From assembly GCA_030374805.1 (NCBI GenBank), contig JARGSG010000014.1:806001-870000 (forward strand): 64,000 nucleotides of DNA, read 5' to 3'. Numbering within the stretch: position 1 is the first letter of the stretch; the number at the start of each line of letters is the position of its first letter. Origin of the DNA: Gracilaria gracilis (lineage: Eukaryota > Rhodophyta > Florideophyceae > Gracilariales > Gracilariaceae). Below, in pieces: positions 42,158 through 52,900 of the stretch. The notes under the pieces were generated by a model. It made no database searches, had not been told where the DNA came from, and saw only the letters and a program-made list of their open reading frames with translations. The position numbers and the translations under genes were made by a program.

Positions 42158-45100
42158 TTACACAACGCTCAGGTCAAAGTCGCTCCACCCGGGCCCCCAG
42201 ATCTTCACCACACCGTCGCCGCCGCATGAAATCAGGCTACGGTCCGTTAGAGCCAGCCCCTGCGTCCCGTAAATGCCAACCAACCCTCCAAGTCCGTTGC
42301 CGCTCCAATAGTGTCGTGTGGGCCGATGAGCCTCCTGGATCACGTCCAGCTGCAGCAGCGTGCGCGAATCCCACATCTTGATCTCCCCGTTGGAGCTTCC
42401 TGACACCAGCGCCCTGCCGCGTGGCACCTCCAGCGCCAAGCACGTCACCTCACTGTCGTGAGCCGGTAGCTCCGCCACGCACTTGTTCGTACGAATGTCA
42501 ACCACCGACAGCGAGCCGTCCAATCCGCCCGTCACCACCCTCATTCGGTCCTCCAACAGCGCCAGGCATCGCGCTTCGCTCTGATGGTTCACCGCCGCGC
42601 TCCAGCTTGCGTGAAAGCTTGAATGCGCCTCGCGTGTGTCGAAAATGCGAAGCGAATGCCCCACCGATGGAGGCGCCGTTGCGTCACCAACCACCGCGAT
42701 CGTATGTCGCTCGTCTAGAAACGTTCCACCTGATGCGATACGGTTGTCAAACGCACGAATCAACTTGGCTCGACTCGCTGCGCTCCCTTTGCGCGGTCGC
42801 GAACTGTACATATCCGACTCGTCCCAAATTGTTACATGTCCGGATGCATAAACCGCCATCAACGTGTTCCCGTACGCTGAGAAACATAAATCAGTCACGC
42901 GTCCGAACCGATCCTCCCTGAACGACGCTAGCGAGATCGGATCTGCAAAGTCCCACAGTCGCACAACCCCGTCCGTACCCCCAGAAGCAAACCTGCGTCG
43001 CAGCGGATGTGACGCCAGCGTTGTCGCTTCCACTTGATGTCTCCAAACTGCCTTGCGTCCACGACTGTGTCTCGACCGCTGCGAATAGTTAACCTCACCG
43101 CGCCCTGTCATGTCCAGAGGAACATATGGACCCTCACCAAACCCATCAAACGAGCTCAAGAAAGATTCGTCATCGTCCGGTGCGCTTTCCGTAGACTCTC
43201 GATCCCGATCCTTCTCTAAAGCTTCTAGACGCTCGTCCTTCTCCTCTTCCTCCTTCGCGCGCTTGGACTTGTAGTGCGAGCGGAATCCCGCCGGCATAGT
43301 CGTGTATGAGGAAGGTACAATTTCTTGTATTCCTTTCGGCGTTGCTACAATAACTGAGGGAGGGTCTGTGGCACTAACGCAAAGCGTCCTGAAAAGCACT
43401 CCGTCCTCGCGGTATAGAGATGCATTTCTTCCTTTCCCCGACCACGGTCCCTGAGCGGAAGAGGAGAACCGAACCGGGTATGCCCCATACAACGAGTCTG
43501 CGGAGGTTGTATCGAACAACTTCAATCCCTCCTTCACAGCAGTACTTTCCCCAGCCCATTTTCGTTCGCTTCTCTTGCGTCTTCTTCGCCCGCCATTTTT
43601 TTGTTCTGCCGCTTCGACAGCCGCTTTGGAAGCAGCTGCTGCCATCTCTGCAGCGGCTACTGTTGCTGCCTCAGATAACATGGGTGCATACTCTGGTAAG
43701 CAGCCGAGAGCCGTCCAAAGGTCAACAAACGCACCTGCTGCTTCGTCAAGCTGTGACGAGTCGTTTGCGTTCGCTTCTGAGCCAAAGCCACGCAGAGGCA
43801 CCCATTGCGACATTGCGTCTTCCGCGAGTTGCTCCAGGCTCTCCGACGCCCGCACCAGACGGAATGAATTGTCATAACCTGTCTCACAATCAATCGCCAA
43901 CAGAGAATGTGAACCTCGATGATGCTTCTTGTGCTTGTTTGCTTCTGATGTTCTCCGCGCAAAGTCCGCTGCATGATACGCCAGATGGCCGCACAGATAT
44001 GCTGCTGAAGCAGCCCCAAGCGTAGAACTGAGGGCAGGGTGAATCCGAATGACAGCAAACGGATCGTCGTGGCTCACCGAAAGCATCGGAGTCGCGAATG
44101 AGTCATCAGTAATCACTGCACTGAGCCCAGCGGCGTCCCCTACCATAGAAATAGATGGGGTTCCACGATATCTACATATATGTCCCAGCGTCGGTGAAAT
44201 ACTCAAGATCGCAGGATTGCTTGCGACGTGACGCAGTGCTTCGATCGACACCGAATCTGGTGCAAGTGAGCTACACCCAGAAGTCATCGAGTTCATATCG
44301 TCGTCGTCCCGTTCGAAAAAGTCCTCGGCGGTTGGCAATCTTGGTTGCCACGAGACTTCACATGCACGCAAGGTGTACCAAATATTTGGCCAGTCTCCTT
44401 TCAAGAACGCCAAAGCGAAACGTAGCGATAATACTGCCCCCCGAAACTCCATGACGAGTTCATGGAGCAGATCGCTTCTAGGAGATTCAGATTGTTCGAT
44501 TTGGTTCAAAGCTCCCTTGTATCGGCCTAAGAGTTCCAACACCTTCTGACTAGATAAAGCAGGGTGATGCAAAAGTGAGATTGAACCCTGAACGTGAAAC
44601 AGCGCCCTTGAGACAGCCACACGGAGACAGTTTCGGCGGGAAGCCTCTATTCTTTTCTTCGATTCACGGCTTTTCTCCACATCCGCATCAAATACAACCA
44701 GGGCTGCGTAAGTTAGAGTAATCGCGCAGTCCACTTGATCTTCTTTCACGAGCTCCATGACTGCACATTCTACTGCTTTCACTGTTCTCTCAAGCTGCAG
44801 AGGACTGTCCTTCAGATCTCGTACGTCTGCCGCTAGCAAATCCTCAAGACTACTTTCTGTCGCACCAGAACGAACCGCACCTGCATATGAGACTGCCCTC
44901 ATTTGAAGCGTTTCAACAGCGGCTAGCAACATCGCACCATGCGTTGTTTCAATGTGGCGCTTCGAAAATACTCTCCCTATCTTTTGACCGAATCCTTCGC
45001 CATCAGCTCTAAGGATATCGAAGCTTACCATGAGGGCTGCAACTGGACTTCCATTACCAAGCAAGGCACGAACTGCTTTGCATCGACATTCCCGTGTTGT

Positions 45101-48100
45101 TGACTTCGCTGCATATGTTCCTCGTATTGGAGGCCGACTACATAGCGCATTTACATGAGACAAAGCATGACCCACTGCCGGAACGGAACCACACAGTACT
45201 TTGTCAACATCGGATATCTCAGTACACTTCGGAGGATACCTGGCCTGACTCGCAGTGTTCAGCGCTTCTTCGTGCTGCCCTGTGAACCAGAGAGCCAAAC
45301 TCTTCTCATGATCATCACCATTTCTTTCCGCTGCAGCGATAATGTTCTTCAGAGTATCTTGCAGAAACTCACCGTTCTGTACAATGCGAGCAAGAAGGAC
45401 TGCCAGTTGATTGTCTTTCATTCGGGACCTGACAAGGTTAATCGCGCTTTGTACCTCTGAAGCGAGAAAGAAGAATGCTACAGCCATTTCCATTCGATGC
45501 TTTGATAACAAAACAAACGCGTTCTTCCTAGCGGCCAGTTTGTTCTCATCCGTACTGAAATCTCGGGATAAGAATTGAGCCATTCGAGTGTTCTGTTGCG
45601 CCCTATACAGAGCGGACAAAGTTCTTCTCCGACCCATTACTATGTACCACAAGGCAGCATCATCCGGATTGCGAGTAGAATTGAAATCAGCTCTTGCAAT
45701 CCGCTCCGCCAACCGCTTGCATCCGGACAGGGTGCTCACCCACCAACCTGCCCCTAAGGCCCTTGCACTGTCCCATACTTTTGCCTTCTCCCTCGAAAAC
45801 GGTTGACCAGGGGTGCTTTGGGGTAGAAAGAAGTCCAAAAGTGCGTCAGATGAAGAAGAATGAACAGCATTCGATACAACTGAAAGCGGAACGGTAGCGT
45901 TTCTCGAAAGTCTCGAAAGTCTCGAAAGTTCCCTGTAGCATGATGCCAAGACAGCAAAACGAGCCCCTAGAACATCCAAGGAACCGAGTATGGTGCGGAC
46001 GGATGCTGTCGCTCTAGCAATAGCTGCTAAAACGCCTTGCTCCGCACGAGACAGTCCAGCTAAGCTCACAACTCGAAGTCTGGATGCAAGCTTGGACAAA
46101 TCTGGTACGCCTTGTTCATCTTCCGCAAAGTCATCCTTTTCGCCAGATTCATACTCTTTCGCGAACTGAGCCTCTGACTTTTCCATTAACTTAGAGAACA
46201 AATTCTGCGAGCTTTGAATACCAAACGGATTTGCAGTGAAACTGCTGCCGTTCATCGCAACGTTATCTTTCGCGGGAGCATTGTCACGATCAGAAGTTAA
46301 TGTTGATATTGGTGGAGGTGGTGCAATTAGGCCCCGCCCTGCCCCGTATGATGTTTCGGAGGCATTCCGCAAAAGCATTCTGCGTACGAACGCATGAAGT
46401 TCTTCAAGAGAGGACACAAGTTGCCATGCGCGACCCCCTGTTAGTAGTTGAGCAATCAGACTCTTCGCAGGGCTGTACCCTGCAGCATTTGAGCTAAAGT
46501 TAGCTGTGTAAGTTTCGTTCTTAGAGACACCTAGAACACAAAGACCTCGACCAGATGAAGCCACAAAAACACTCTTGCCAACATGCTTCAATGAATACTG
46601 TTGGGCGCCCAAGTGATCTAAGGGAACTTCGCTTTGTTGCAGGCACTCCCAGGGAGAGCCGAGTCTGCGGCGGTATCGCTGGAAAGTTCCATTCGCCCTT
46701 AAAGCTATTAGTGAGAAGTTAGTGTCTTGATCAAACCCAATGGAAGAAGTGAAGCCCAGTCGATGAGAGCCTTCATCCTTTTCTTCTGAGATGGTCGCTT
46801 GGTACTCGACATGCCACGTTACTGCCTCCAAAGAATCGCGGGACCACACTATCGTGATTCCAGACTCATGTAGACTCATGATACGGGAGCCACCGTAAAG
46901 AACTTCAACTTCCTTGACGGCACCGAGATCCGACTCCGGTTGAAGATGAGCAAGTTGACGTAGCCAAATGACTCCTTCATCTGCCTCTTCTTCGTCGCTC
47001 TCCTCATCCGTAAGCCCGTAGGAGGTTGCCATCTCAGACTCGCCGGCGATGTAAATAAACAGGCTACCGTCCTCCCCACCAGTCACGAAAATGTGATGGC
47101 CAATGTTTGTTAGTTCCCCCGTACTAATACAAGTTACACAGTGGTGTCTACTGCCACTAACGCGGACTACGCAAGGTTCAAGTTTCACTTCCTTTCGATG
47201 CCGTCTGACCGCTCGCCAGACGCAAAGGCGACCATCTTCCCTCACGCCGAGAACGGCGCACTTTGCAGCAAGCTCCAAATCACCCTTACCCATCGGCATT
47301 GGGACAGATATGAGGTGTGACACGGACTCCACCGCACCGCGCGTTCTGGAGCGACATACCGCAACCTGTTTGCCGTACTGCACGTCCTGCCCCGAGGTGA
47401 AATCGGTTTTGCTGACAAAGTTGATGAACTGGAACAATCGCAGCGAGCCATGAGCTGCATCGCATGTAAAGATGCCCAACTCCCATCGATTGCGGGAGGT
47501 GAACTTGATGGGACAGAAGGCTACGGCAGTGTGAGGCCCAGGAAGTGCGGCTACGGGCGTCAACGATTCCCAGGCGCCCGACGACACATTTGTACGCCAG
47601 ATCAACACGTCTCCGCTACAACCACGGCTCGCAAGCCATCCGTTGCTACCAAGCATGGTTGACGAGCACGGCTCAGTGGCCACAATATCAACGACCGGCG
47701 ACGTATGGCCAACACCTACTCGCGCGCGGCATACGGCAGGCATATTGGAGGTGGGACAGATATCATAGCGCGCCAGAAACGGGATGCCCTGGCGGACAGC
47801 CAGCACGAAGATGGCGACGAGGTTGGGCGGCTCTGGCGGCTCCGGACTGCGCAAGCGACGCTCGCCGTTCGAAATGGCGTACGACTTGACCAAGCCGATC
47901 TTGTGCTTGGACGAGGTGGTAAGCGGAATGGGCGCAACGGCCTTCATGGCGGCCACGGCCACATCGCGCAACGGAAAGTCAGGCGGACGCTGGTCAAGGT
48001 CCATGTCGGCCTCCAACGCATTGAGCGGGTCGCCATTGGCGGGCTCCAGGCGGGCAAACTCGGCGCGCGGGCGGTCATCAAGGCCGCGCACGCGCCAGGC

Positions 48101-49204
48101 GCGCGCGTCGCCTCCCGCCACGCGCAGCACCCAGTGATAGCAGCGGCTGGGGTTGGGCGCGGTGCCCTCCGCCAGGAAAGGGTGCGCGGCGTTGGTGGCC
48201 ATGGCATCGCCCTCATCGTCGGCAACGCCGCCACCACCGCCCCACGACACGAAGGCGGCGCCCGCACGCGCGGTGCGTTCCGCGTGCGGGCTGCGCGCAA
48301 TTTCTTCGATCCACGACTCGGGGCCGACGGAGAGCGGCTGATTGTCGTTGTAGGGCTTGTTTCGGGAGGAGGCGCGCACCCAGATGCGGATGGTGCCGTC
48401 GCGGTCGGTGGTCATGAGCGCCTGGTTGCCGCCGCCGCGCTTCTTCCAGTCGAGGTTTGAGACGCCGGAGCGGCCGTGCACAATCTGCGCGCACGGCACG
48501 TGGCGCAGGCTGGTGGCGATGGCAAACACATACGACACGCGCGCATACAGGCACGACACGGCGACGTAGGCGGCGTCCGGCGACATGGCGGCGAGCGCGA
48601 GCGGCAGCGTGGGGATCTGGGCGCGCTGCACCACCACGCGCGGCGAGTAGCGCACGGGGCGGTGGTGCGGCGACAGGGTCCACACGAAGATGGCGTCGGC
48701 GACGGCGCATAGCTCGCGGCCCGACGCGCTCCACGACAGCGACACGATGGGGTGCGCCAGGCGCGCCGGCATCTGCGGCGGCGGCAGCACCACCTCCGGA
48801 CGACGGCAGTCGTACACGAAGCGTAGCTCGCGCGCGGCGGGCGACCAGCCCTCGAAGACGACGACGCAGTCGCCAAAGGCGGCCGCGACGGCGGCGTCGT
48901 GCTGACGAAAGGCAAGCGCGCTGACGCAGCGCGCGCGCGCGCGGCGCAGCTCGGGCGGGGCGCGCAGTCGACGCAGCGCGTGCAGATCGGAGGCGCGCGC
49001 AATGACCAGCTGGTCGGCGGCGGCGTAGGCGACCAGCAGCACGCCGCGGAAGAGCAGCACGTCCAGGCAGCCGGAGTGCGACGTGACGGCGGGCGGCAGG
49101 TGCTGCACGGCGTGCAGCGCTCGCGGCGGCGGGCGCAGCGCGCGCGCGAAGCGCACGGCGTCGGCGTGCTCGCTGTGCGCCGCCGCGCTCAGCGCCGGCG
49201 CCAT
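42158..49204 (-). CDS. Rav1/DmX-like (rabconnectin-3) WD40 protein, V-ATPase assembly
   Basis: A 2348-residue intronless protein, the largest gene here. The start is ATG 49204-49202 (MAPALSAAAHSEH); the frame is open upstream but has no ATG. The N-terminal propeller includes LDWKKRGGGNQALMTTDRDG (residues about 250-270). The Rav1p C-terminal domain lies near residues 1130-1290 (LWYIVMGRRRTLSALYR, LAARKNAFVLLSKHRMEMAVAFFFLA). A second WD40 propeller occupies about residues 2050-2345 (LRRRFASGGTDGVVRLWDF, ALVSGSSNGEIKMWDS). Rav1/DMXL is the core of the RAVE complex that reassembles V1 with Vo. Length lies between yeast Rav1 and animal DMXL. A 9-bp triplicate in the coding sequence (45902-45930) encodes LSRLSRLSR. 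Confidence 0.9.
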   Translation of the reverse strand: MAPALSAAAHSEHADAVRFARALRPPPRALHAVQHLPPAVTSHSGCLDVLLFRGVLLVAYAAADQLVIARASDLHALRRLRAPPELRRARARCVSALAFRQHDAAVAAAFGDCVVVFEGWSPAARELRFVYDCRRPEVVLPPPQMPARLAHPIVSLSWSASGRELCAVADAIFVWTLSPHHRPVRYSPRVVVQRAQIPTLPLALAAMSPDAAYVAVSCLYARVSYVFAIATSLRHVPCAQIVHGRSGVSNLDWKKRGGGNQALMTTDRDGTIRIWVRASSRNKPYNDNQPLSVGPESWIEEIARSPHAERTARAGAAFVSWGGGGGVADDEGDAMATNAAHPFLAEGTAPNPSRCYHWVLRVAGGDARAWRVRGLDDRPRAEFARLEPANGDPLNALEADMDLDQRPPDFPLRDVAVAAMKAVAPIPLTTSSKHKIGLVKSYAISNGERRLRSPEPPEPPNLVAIFVLAVRQGIPFLARYDICPTSNMPAVCRARVGVGHTSPVVDIVATEPCSSTMLGSNGWLASRGCSGDVLIWRTNVSSGAWESLTPVAALPGPHTAVAFCPIKFTSRNRWELGIFTCDAAHGSLRLFQFINFVSKTDFTSGQDVQYGKQVAVCRSRTRGAVESVSHLISVPMPMGKGDLELAAKCAVLGVREDGRLCVWRAVRRHRKEVKLEPCVVRVSGSRHHCVTCISTGELTNIGHHIFVTGGEDGSLFIYIAGESEMATSYGLTDEESDEEEADEGVIWLRQLAHLQPESDLGAVKEVEVLYGGSRIMSLHESGITIVWSRDSLEAVTWHVEYQATISEEKDEGSHRLGFTSSIGFDQDTNFSLIALRANGTFQRYRRRLGSPWECLQQSEVPLDHLGAQQYSLKHVGKSVFVASSGRGLCVLGVSKNETYTANFSSNAAGYSPAKSLIAQLLTGGRAWQLVSSLEELHAFVRRMLLRNASETSYGAGRGLIAPPPPISTLTSDRDNAPAKDNVAMNGSSFTANPFGIQSSQNLFSKLMEKSEAQFAKEYESGEKDDFAEDEQGVPDLSKLASRLRVVSLAGLSRAEQGVLAAIARATASVRTILGSLDVLGARFAVLASCYRELSRLSRLSRNATVPLSVVSNAVHSSSSDALLDFFLPQSTPGQPFSREKAKVWDSARALGAGWWVSTLSGCKRLAERIARADFNSTRNPDDAALWYIVMGRRRTLSALYRAQQNTRMAQFLSRDFSTDENKLAARKNAFVLLSKHRMEMAVAFFFLASEVQSAINLVRSRMKDNQLAVLLARIVQNGEFLQDTLKNIIAAAERNGDDHEKSLALWFTGQHEEALNTASQARYPPKCTEISDVDKVLCGSVPAVGHALSHVNALCSRPPIRGTYAAKSTTRECRCKAVRALLGNGSPVAALMVSFDILRADGEGFGQKIGRVFSKRHIETTHGAMLLAAVETLQMRAVSYAGAVRSGATESSLEDLLAADVRDLKDSPLQLERTVKAVECAVMELVKEDQVDCAITLTYAALVVFDADVEKSRESKKRIEASRRNCLRVAVSRALFHVQGSISLLHHPALSSQKVLELLGRYKGALNQIEQSESPRSDLLHELVMEFRGAVLSLRFALAFLKGDWPNIWYTLRACEVSWQPRLPTAEDFFERDDDDMNSMTSGCSSLAPDSVSIEALRHVASNPAILSISPTLGHICRYRGTPSISMVGDAAGLSAVITDDSFATPMLSVSHDDPFAVIRIHPALSSTLGAASAAYLCGHLAYHAADFARRTSEANKHKKHHRGSHSLLAIDCETGYDNSFRLVRASESLEQLAEDAMSQWVPLRGFGSEANANDSSQLDEAAGAFVDLWTALGCLPEYAPMLSEAATVAAAEMAAAASKAAVEAAEQKNGGRRRRKRSERKWAGESTAVKEGLKLFDTTSADSLYGAYPVRFSSSAQGPWSGKGRNASLYREDGVLFRTLCVSATDPPSVIVATPKGIQEIVPSSYTTMPAGFRSHYKSKRAKEEEEKDERLEALEKDRDRESTESAPDDDESFLSSFDGFGEGPYVPLDMTGRGEVNYSQRSRHSRGRKAVWRHQVEATTLASHPLRRRFASGGTDGVVRLWDFADPISLASFREDRFGRVTDLCFSAYGNTLMAVYASGHVTIWDESDMYSSRPRKGSAASRAKLIRAFDNRIASGGTFLDERHTIAVVGDATAPPSVGHSLRIFDTREAHSSFHASWSAAVNHQSEARCLALLEDRMRVVTGGLDGSLSVVDIRTNKCVAELPAHDSEVTCLALEVPRGRALVSGSSNGEIKMWDSRTLLQLDVIQEAHRPTRHYWSGNGLGGLVGIYGTQGLALTDRSLISCGGDGVVKIWGPGWSDFDLSVV

Positions 49205-49397
49205 TGATGCTGCCACCGCTGCGGTTTGTGCGCGCGCCCAAACGACGGCGCCCTTGTCAGCGTCGCACCGCTTGCCGCCGGGCAATCACATCACAAAGCC
49301 CAAGTGCACCCGCACCCGCACCCGCAACCGCACCCGCTGCCAAGCGCCAAGGCGCAGCGCTGACAGCCGTTCCGGCTGTAAGCTGCGTCGCGTGCCT

Positions 49398-49534
49398 TTT
49401 ATCTCATCTCATGTATAGCAGCACACCATCAAACCCCTCTCAAAAATAATTTTTGAGAGCGGTTTGATGGTGTGCTTTTAAATAATTTTTGAGAGGGGTT
49501 TGATGGTGTGCTGTTATACATGAGATGAGATAAA
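49398..49534. mobile_element. Foldback/hairpin element with three repeat copies
   Basis: Left arm 49398-49447 and right arm 49485-49534 are 50-bp inverted repeats with one mismatch (TTTATCTCATCTCATGTATA...). A third, inner copy (TTTTTGAGAGCGGTTTGATG at about 49450) lies next to the left arm and is inverted to it. The 137-bp unit can therefore fold in two ways. It lies between the Rav1-like promoter and the copia-II LTR. It may be a small foldback transposon; no target duplication was found. Confidence 0.7.
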
Positions 49535-49569
49535 TTATTTAATTCTTCCTTTCATAGCCAGTACAGTTT

Positions 49570-49806
49570 TGGGATGTGCTTCGGCAACAGCGTTGAAGCT
49601 CATCATTGCGCAGTGTACGAGAGGATGGTTCACAAGCAATACGAATGGCACAGAAGACTGCCCGGAGCTCTCATCGAAGCTCCTGGGCAATTGAGCGTGC
49701 CTTTATATACGGATACAAGCCAACCCTTGGGCTACTGATGACGTATAACTTTCCTCAGCTAAGTTGTACGTTATTCCAGAATATATACGTGTGTATATAA
49801 CTAACA
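49570..49806 (-). repeat. copia-II 3' LTR
   Basis: The 237-bp LTR copy downstream of RNase H and the polypurine tract. On the minus strand it starts TGTTAGTTATATACACACG and ends GCACATCCCA. A TATATAAAG box on the minus strand (plus CTTTATATA near 49702) fits an LTR promoter. Confidence 0.85.
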
Positions 49807-49957
49807 TACCCCCCCGTTGCGCTAGTGTCCTATAAAATGTGCTCAATATTGTTAGTTCCACATCTTGTGATCGTGAATAGTACCCTCAGAATCATCTGTG
49901 ATCTAAAAACCGGTCTTGAGCATTTAATAAACTTGCTCGGACTGATTGCTGCTCCGC

Positions 49958-52900
49958 TTAGCCGGTGCGTTGGCAAATTTTTGCGTTCCGGGTATCCACG
50001 TAATTTTGTCCAACTGTCCGCATTAGAATGTCTCGCGGAGCATATTGACCGTTTTTCGCAACCGGAACTCTGCATTCATATGGAGTAGTGATTTTATCAA
50101 ACAATGCTTTTGAGTCCACTGATATCTGGTGTTCAATACCAATTTACGATAAGATGTTATTGTAAGATTCCCTCATATCTTTTCCAATATCCTCGGCTTT
50201 TGCGCACGACAAGATTTCTGCGCCAAACGCGGAGTAAGTAACACGTTGTTGTTTAGTGCTGATCCAGTGTATGGCATGGAATGTTAGGTCGTCCTGGAAC
50301 GCTCTAGTGAACTTGATCCCACAAGCGACTCCCGTTTGGCCTTATGCGAGGTCGTTTGTTCCGTGCAAGGCGTCTAATAGGCTTACTAGCCTTGCCGAGG
50401 TGACAGTGGTGGGCATGACGTACGTGATGATCGGTTTCATGTTCATGACCTTCTGCAACATTGCATTCGCATCTATGAGATGCTTGACGTGAAGGTTTCC
50501 GAATTCCTGTTGCATTTGAAAGGTTACAAATGACGCTTGCGGGAGGACAGCCGATCCTAGGTACATGAGTGTTCCTGCCAGAGATCTGTATTTGCTAGTC
50601 TCTTCGTCCGTGGCGCGTTCCTCTGTTTGCCTGCGTCGGTTCCTTGAGAGCTCGAGTGGTTGCAGGCATTGCATGTACGGGTGCATGGATAGAGTAACGC
50701 TGTGGTCGTCGTCCGTGAGAATATCGCATCCTGCGAAGTTGAGCTTCGATCCGATGCGAATTTTCCCGACTTCGAACTCGTCTTCTATGTCTCGCATAAA
50801 ATCGGAGATGGTCTGCTTCTTACCGGCTACAAGTAGATCATCCACTAGTTTGGCGATGATGAGTGTTATGTTCCCCATATGATCACGATGTAGAAAGAGT
50901 TGGTTAATGTCGTATACGCGAGTGAGCTGTTCTTTCCCGAGCATCCATTCTTCAATACGCTTCGCCCATTGTCTTCCCGCTTCGACAATTCCGTAGGGCA
51001 ACTTTGTCAGTTTCCACAGTATCCCTCTCTTCGTGCGGAATTCGGGAGCTGGTCGAACATATACGTCCCTTTGGACCGGTCCGCTCTTCGTGCGGAATTC
51101 GGGAGCTGGTCGAACATATACGTCCCTTTGGATCGGTCCGCTCTGTAGGTAGGCACCTTTGATGTCGGCGACTCCTAGTTCGAAGCCTAGACATAGCGAT
51201 ATACTGAGCAGCAGTCGGGTGATGATCATGTAGGCGTTTGCACAGTCCTTCCTGATCTCGTCTTTCAGATCGTCTCTGTTTCCGTGCGTTACTATCTTAG
51301 CTTTCATCTTGCGGTGATCGTCCTCATCCTGCTTGACTTTGTACACAGTGTGGGCCGATATGATGTTAGCGTCATCTGGTACTTCCCTCTCACGCACTTC
51401 CACATACGAGTTGATCCAGTTGTCCTGGTGCTCTTTATCCACTGCCTTCTGGAGTATCCATGGCGGGGCAAATTGCACTTCGCGCCCAGATACCTGTCGG
51501 TTTCCTATGACTTTCTGTATACCCTTTAGAACTATTTGTTCATTGGATTCCAGATCATGTGGGAAATTCATGTGAGGTTCTTCGATCAGTCCGTTCGCGT
51601 AGCTACCCATATCCTGATATACGTTGTCGGGATCAACCGTGTTGGAAGCCATAAGCGAGTTGGTTGTTGCCAGTAACGGTTCTTGATCGCTTTCGGACTG
51701 CGGGCTGAGGGTCAGGTCGATGTAGTCTTCCATCAGTCCTTCGGCCAGTTCACGTGCGAGTGCTGAGTCTGGTCTAAGGCGTATGTCTTCGTACGCAACC
51801 CTAGAGATCCTTCCCCCTGGTTTTCGCCGTATTTCCACGATGTGTCGATGTGCTTTAACGACGAAGCCCGATCGCCACTCGTCGGGTTCGTTGTTAGCCG
51901 TAGTACGGTAGAAGAAGAGTATCTCGTCTCCGGTTTTTATAGATGATGGCGGCAGGGTCGAATGAACGCGAGATTTCAGAAGGCGCTGTATGGCTCTGGT
52001 CGCAGCTTGCTCCGTGTATGCTTTGAGAAGCTCTTCGGTGACCGTTCGCCTAGGGGCGCCCAAAATGGAAGGAGCGCAACCTTTGGCCAATTCGAACGAG
52101 CTCAGGACCTTTGAACCCGTAAAGCAATTGGATAGAAATGTCGCCCGAGACAGTATAGTTTTGTCAGTGCTGGAGGTGTTGTCTATTTGTAGCCTTTCGA
52201 GTGTACGTTTGACCACTCCGTTCTTTCTTTCCACAATACCTGTCTTGTTATGACGCCTGACGGGGCGGGCTTTGAATTTGACATTTCTTCTAGAGAGGAA
52301 ACGCTTTGTTTCGCGACAATTGAACTCGTCGTCGGCAGACAGTGCGTCTGGGGTTCCGTGTCTGTTCAACCATTCGATTTCTAATGCGGCTGTCACTGTA
52401 TGTGCTTCTCTGTCAGACGTGATGGTCGATTCGGAGTATCCAGTACCACAGTCCACGATGTGTAGGACGGTGTACTTAGTCCCCCTTATCGTACAGAACA
52501 TAAAGTCTGTTTGTATCTCCACATTGAACGCTTGGTTCACGTGGTTAATGGAGATCTTCCTAGATGTAATAGGGAATCCTGACTGAGCGCATACCTCGCA
52601 ATTGTCACTAATCAGCCGTACTTCCTTCTCGAGTTCTTTCGAACCATGACCGGCTCTCCGACAAAGATCTATGATCTCGTCGGGGTGCGCATGCGTTAGA
52701 CGATGTAACCTTTTAGCCAATGTCCTTGGTCGTATGCCTCCTCCTACCGACGTTAGTAACGAGCTTGCCGTGGGAGTTATCATAACGTGAGCCCTTGCGT
52801 CGTAGGGAGATGTCGACCTTATGTATAACTTTAGAACACGAGGTTTGTTATCGATCTTCCGATAGATGGTTATCACTGGCGGTTGAGATGAGAAGTCTGT

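Noticed and set aside
49205-49285. Starting the Rav1-like protein at 49285
   Set aside because: The codon is TTG and no ATG precedes 49204 in the frame.
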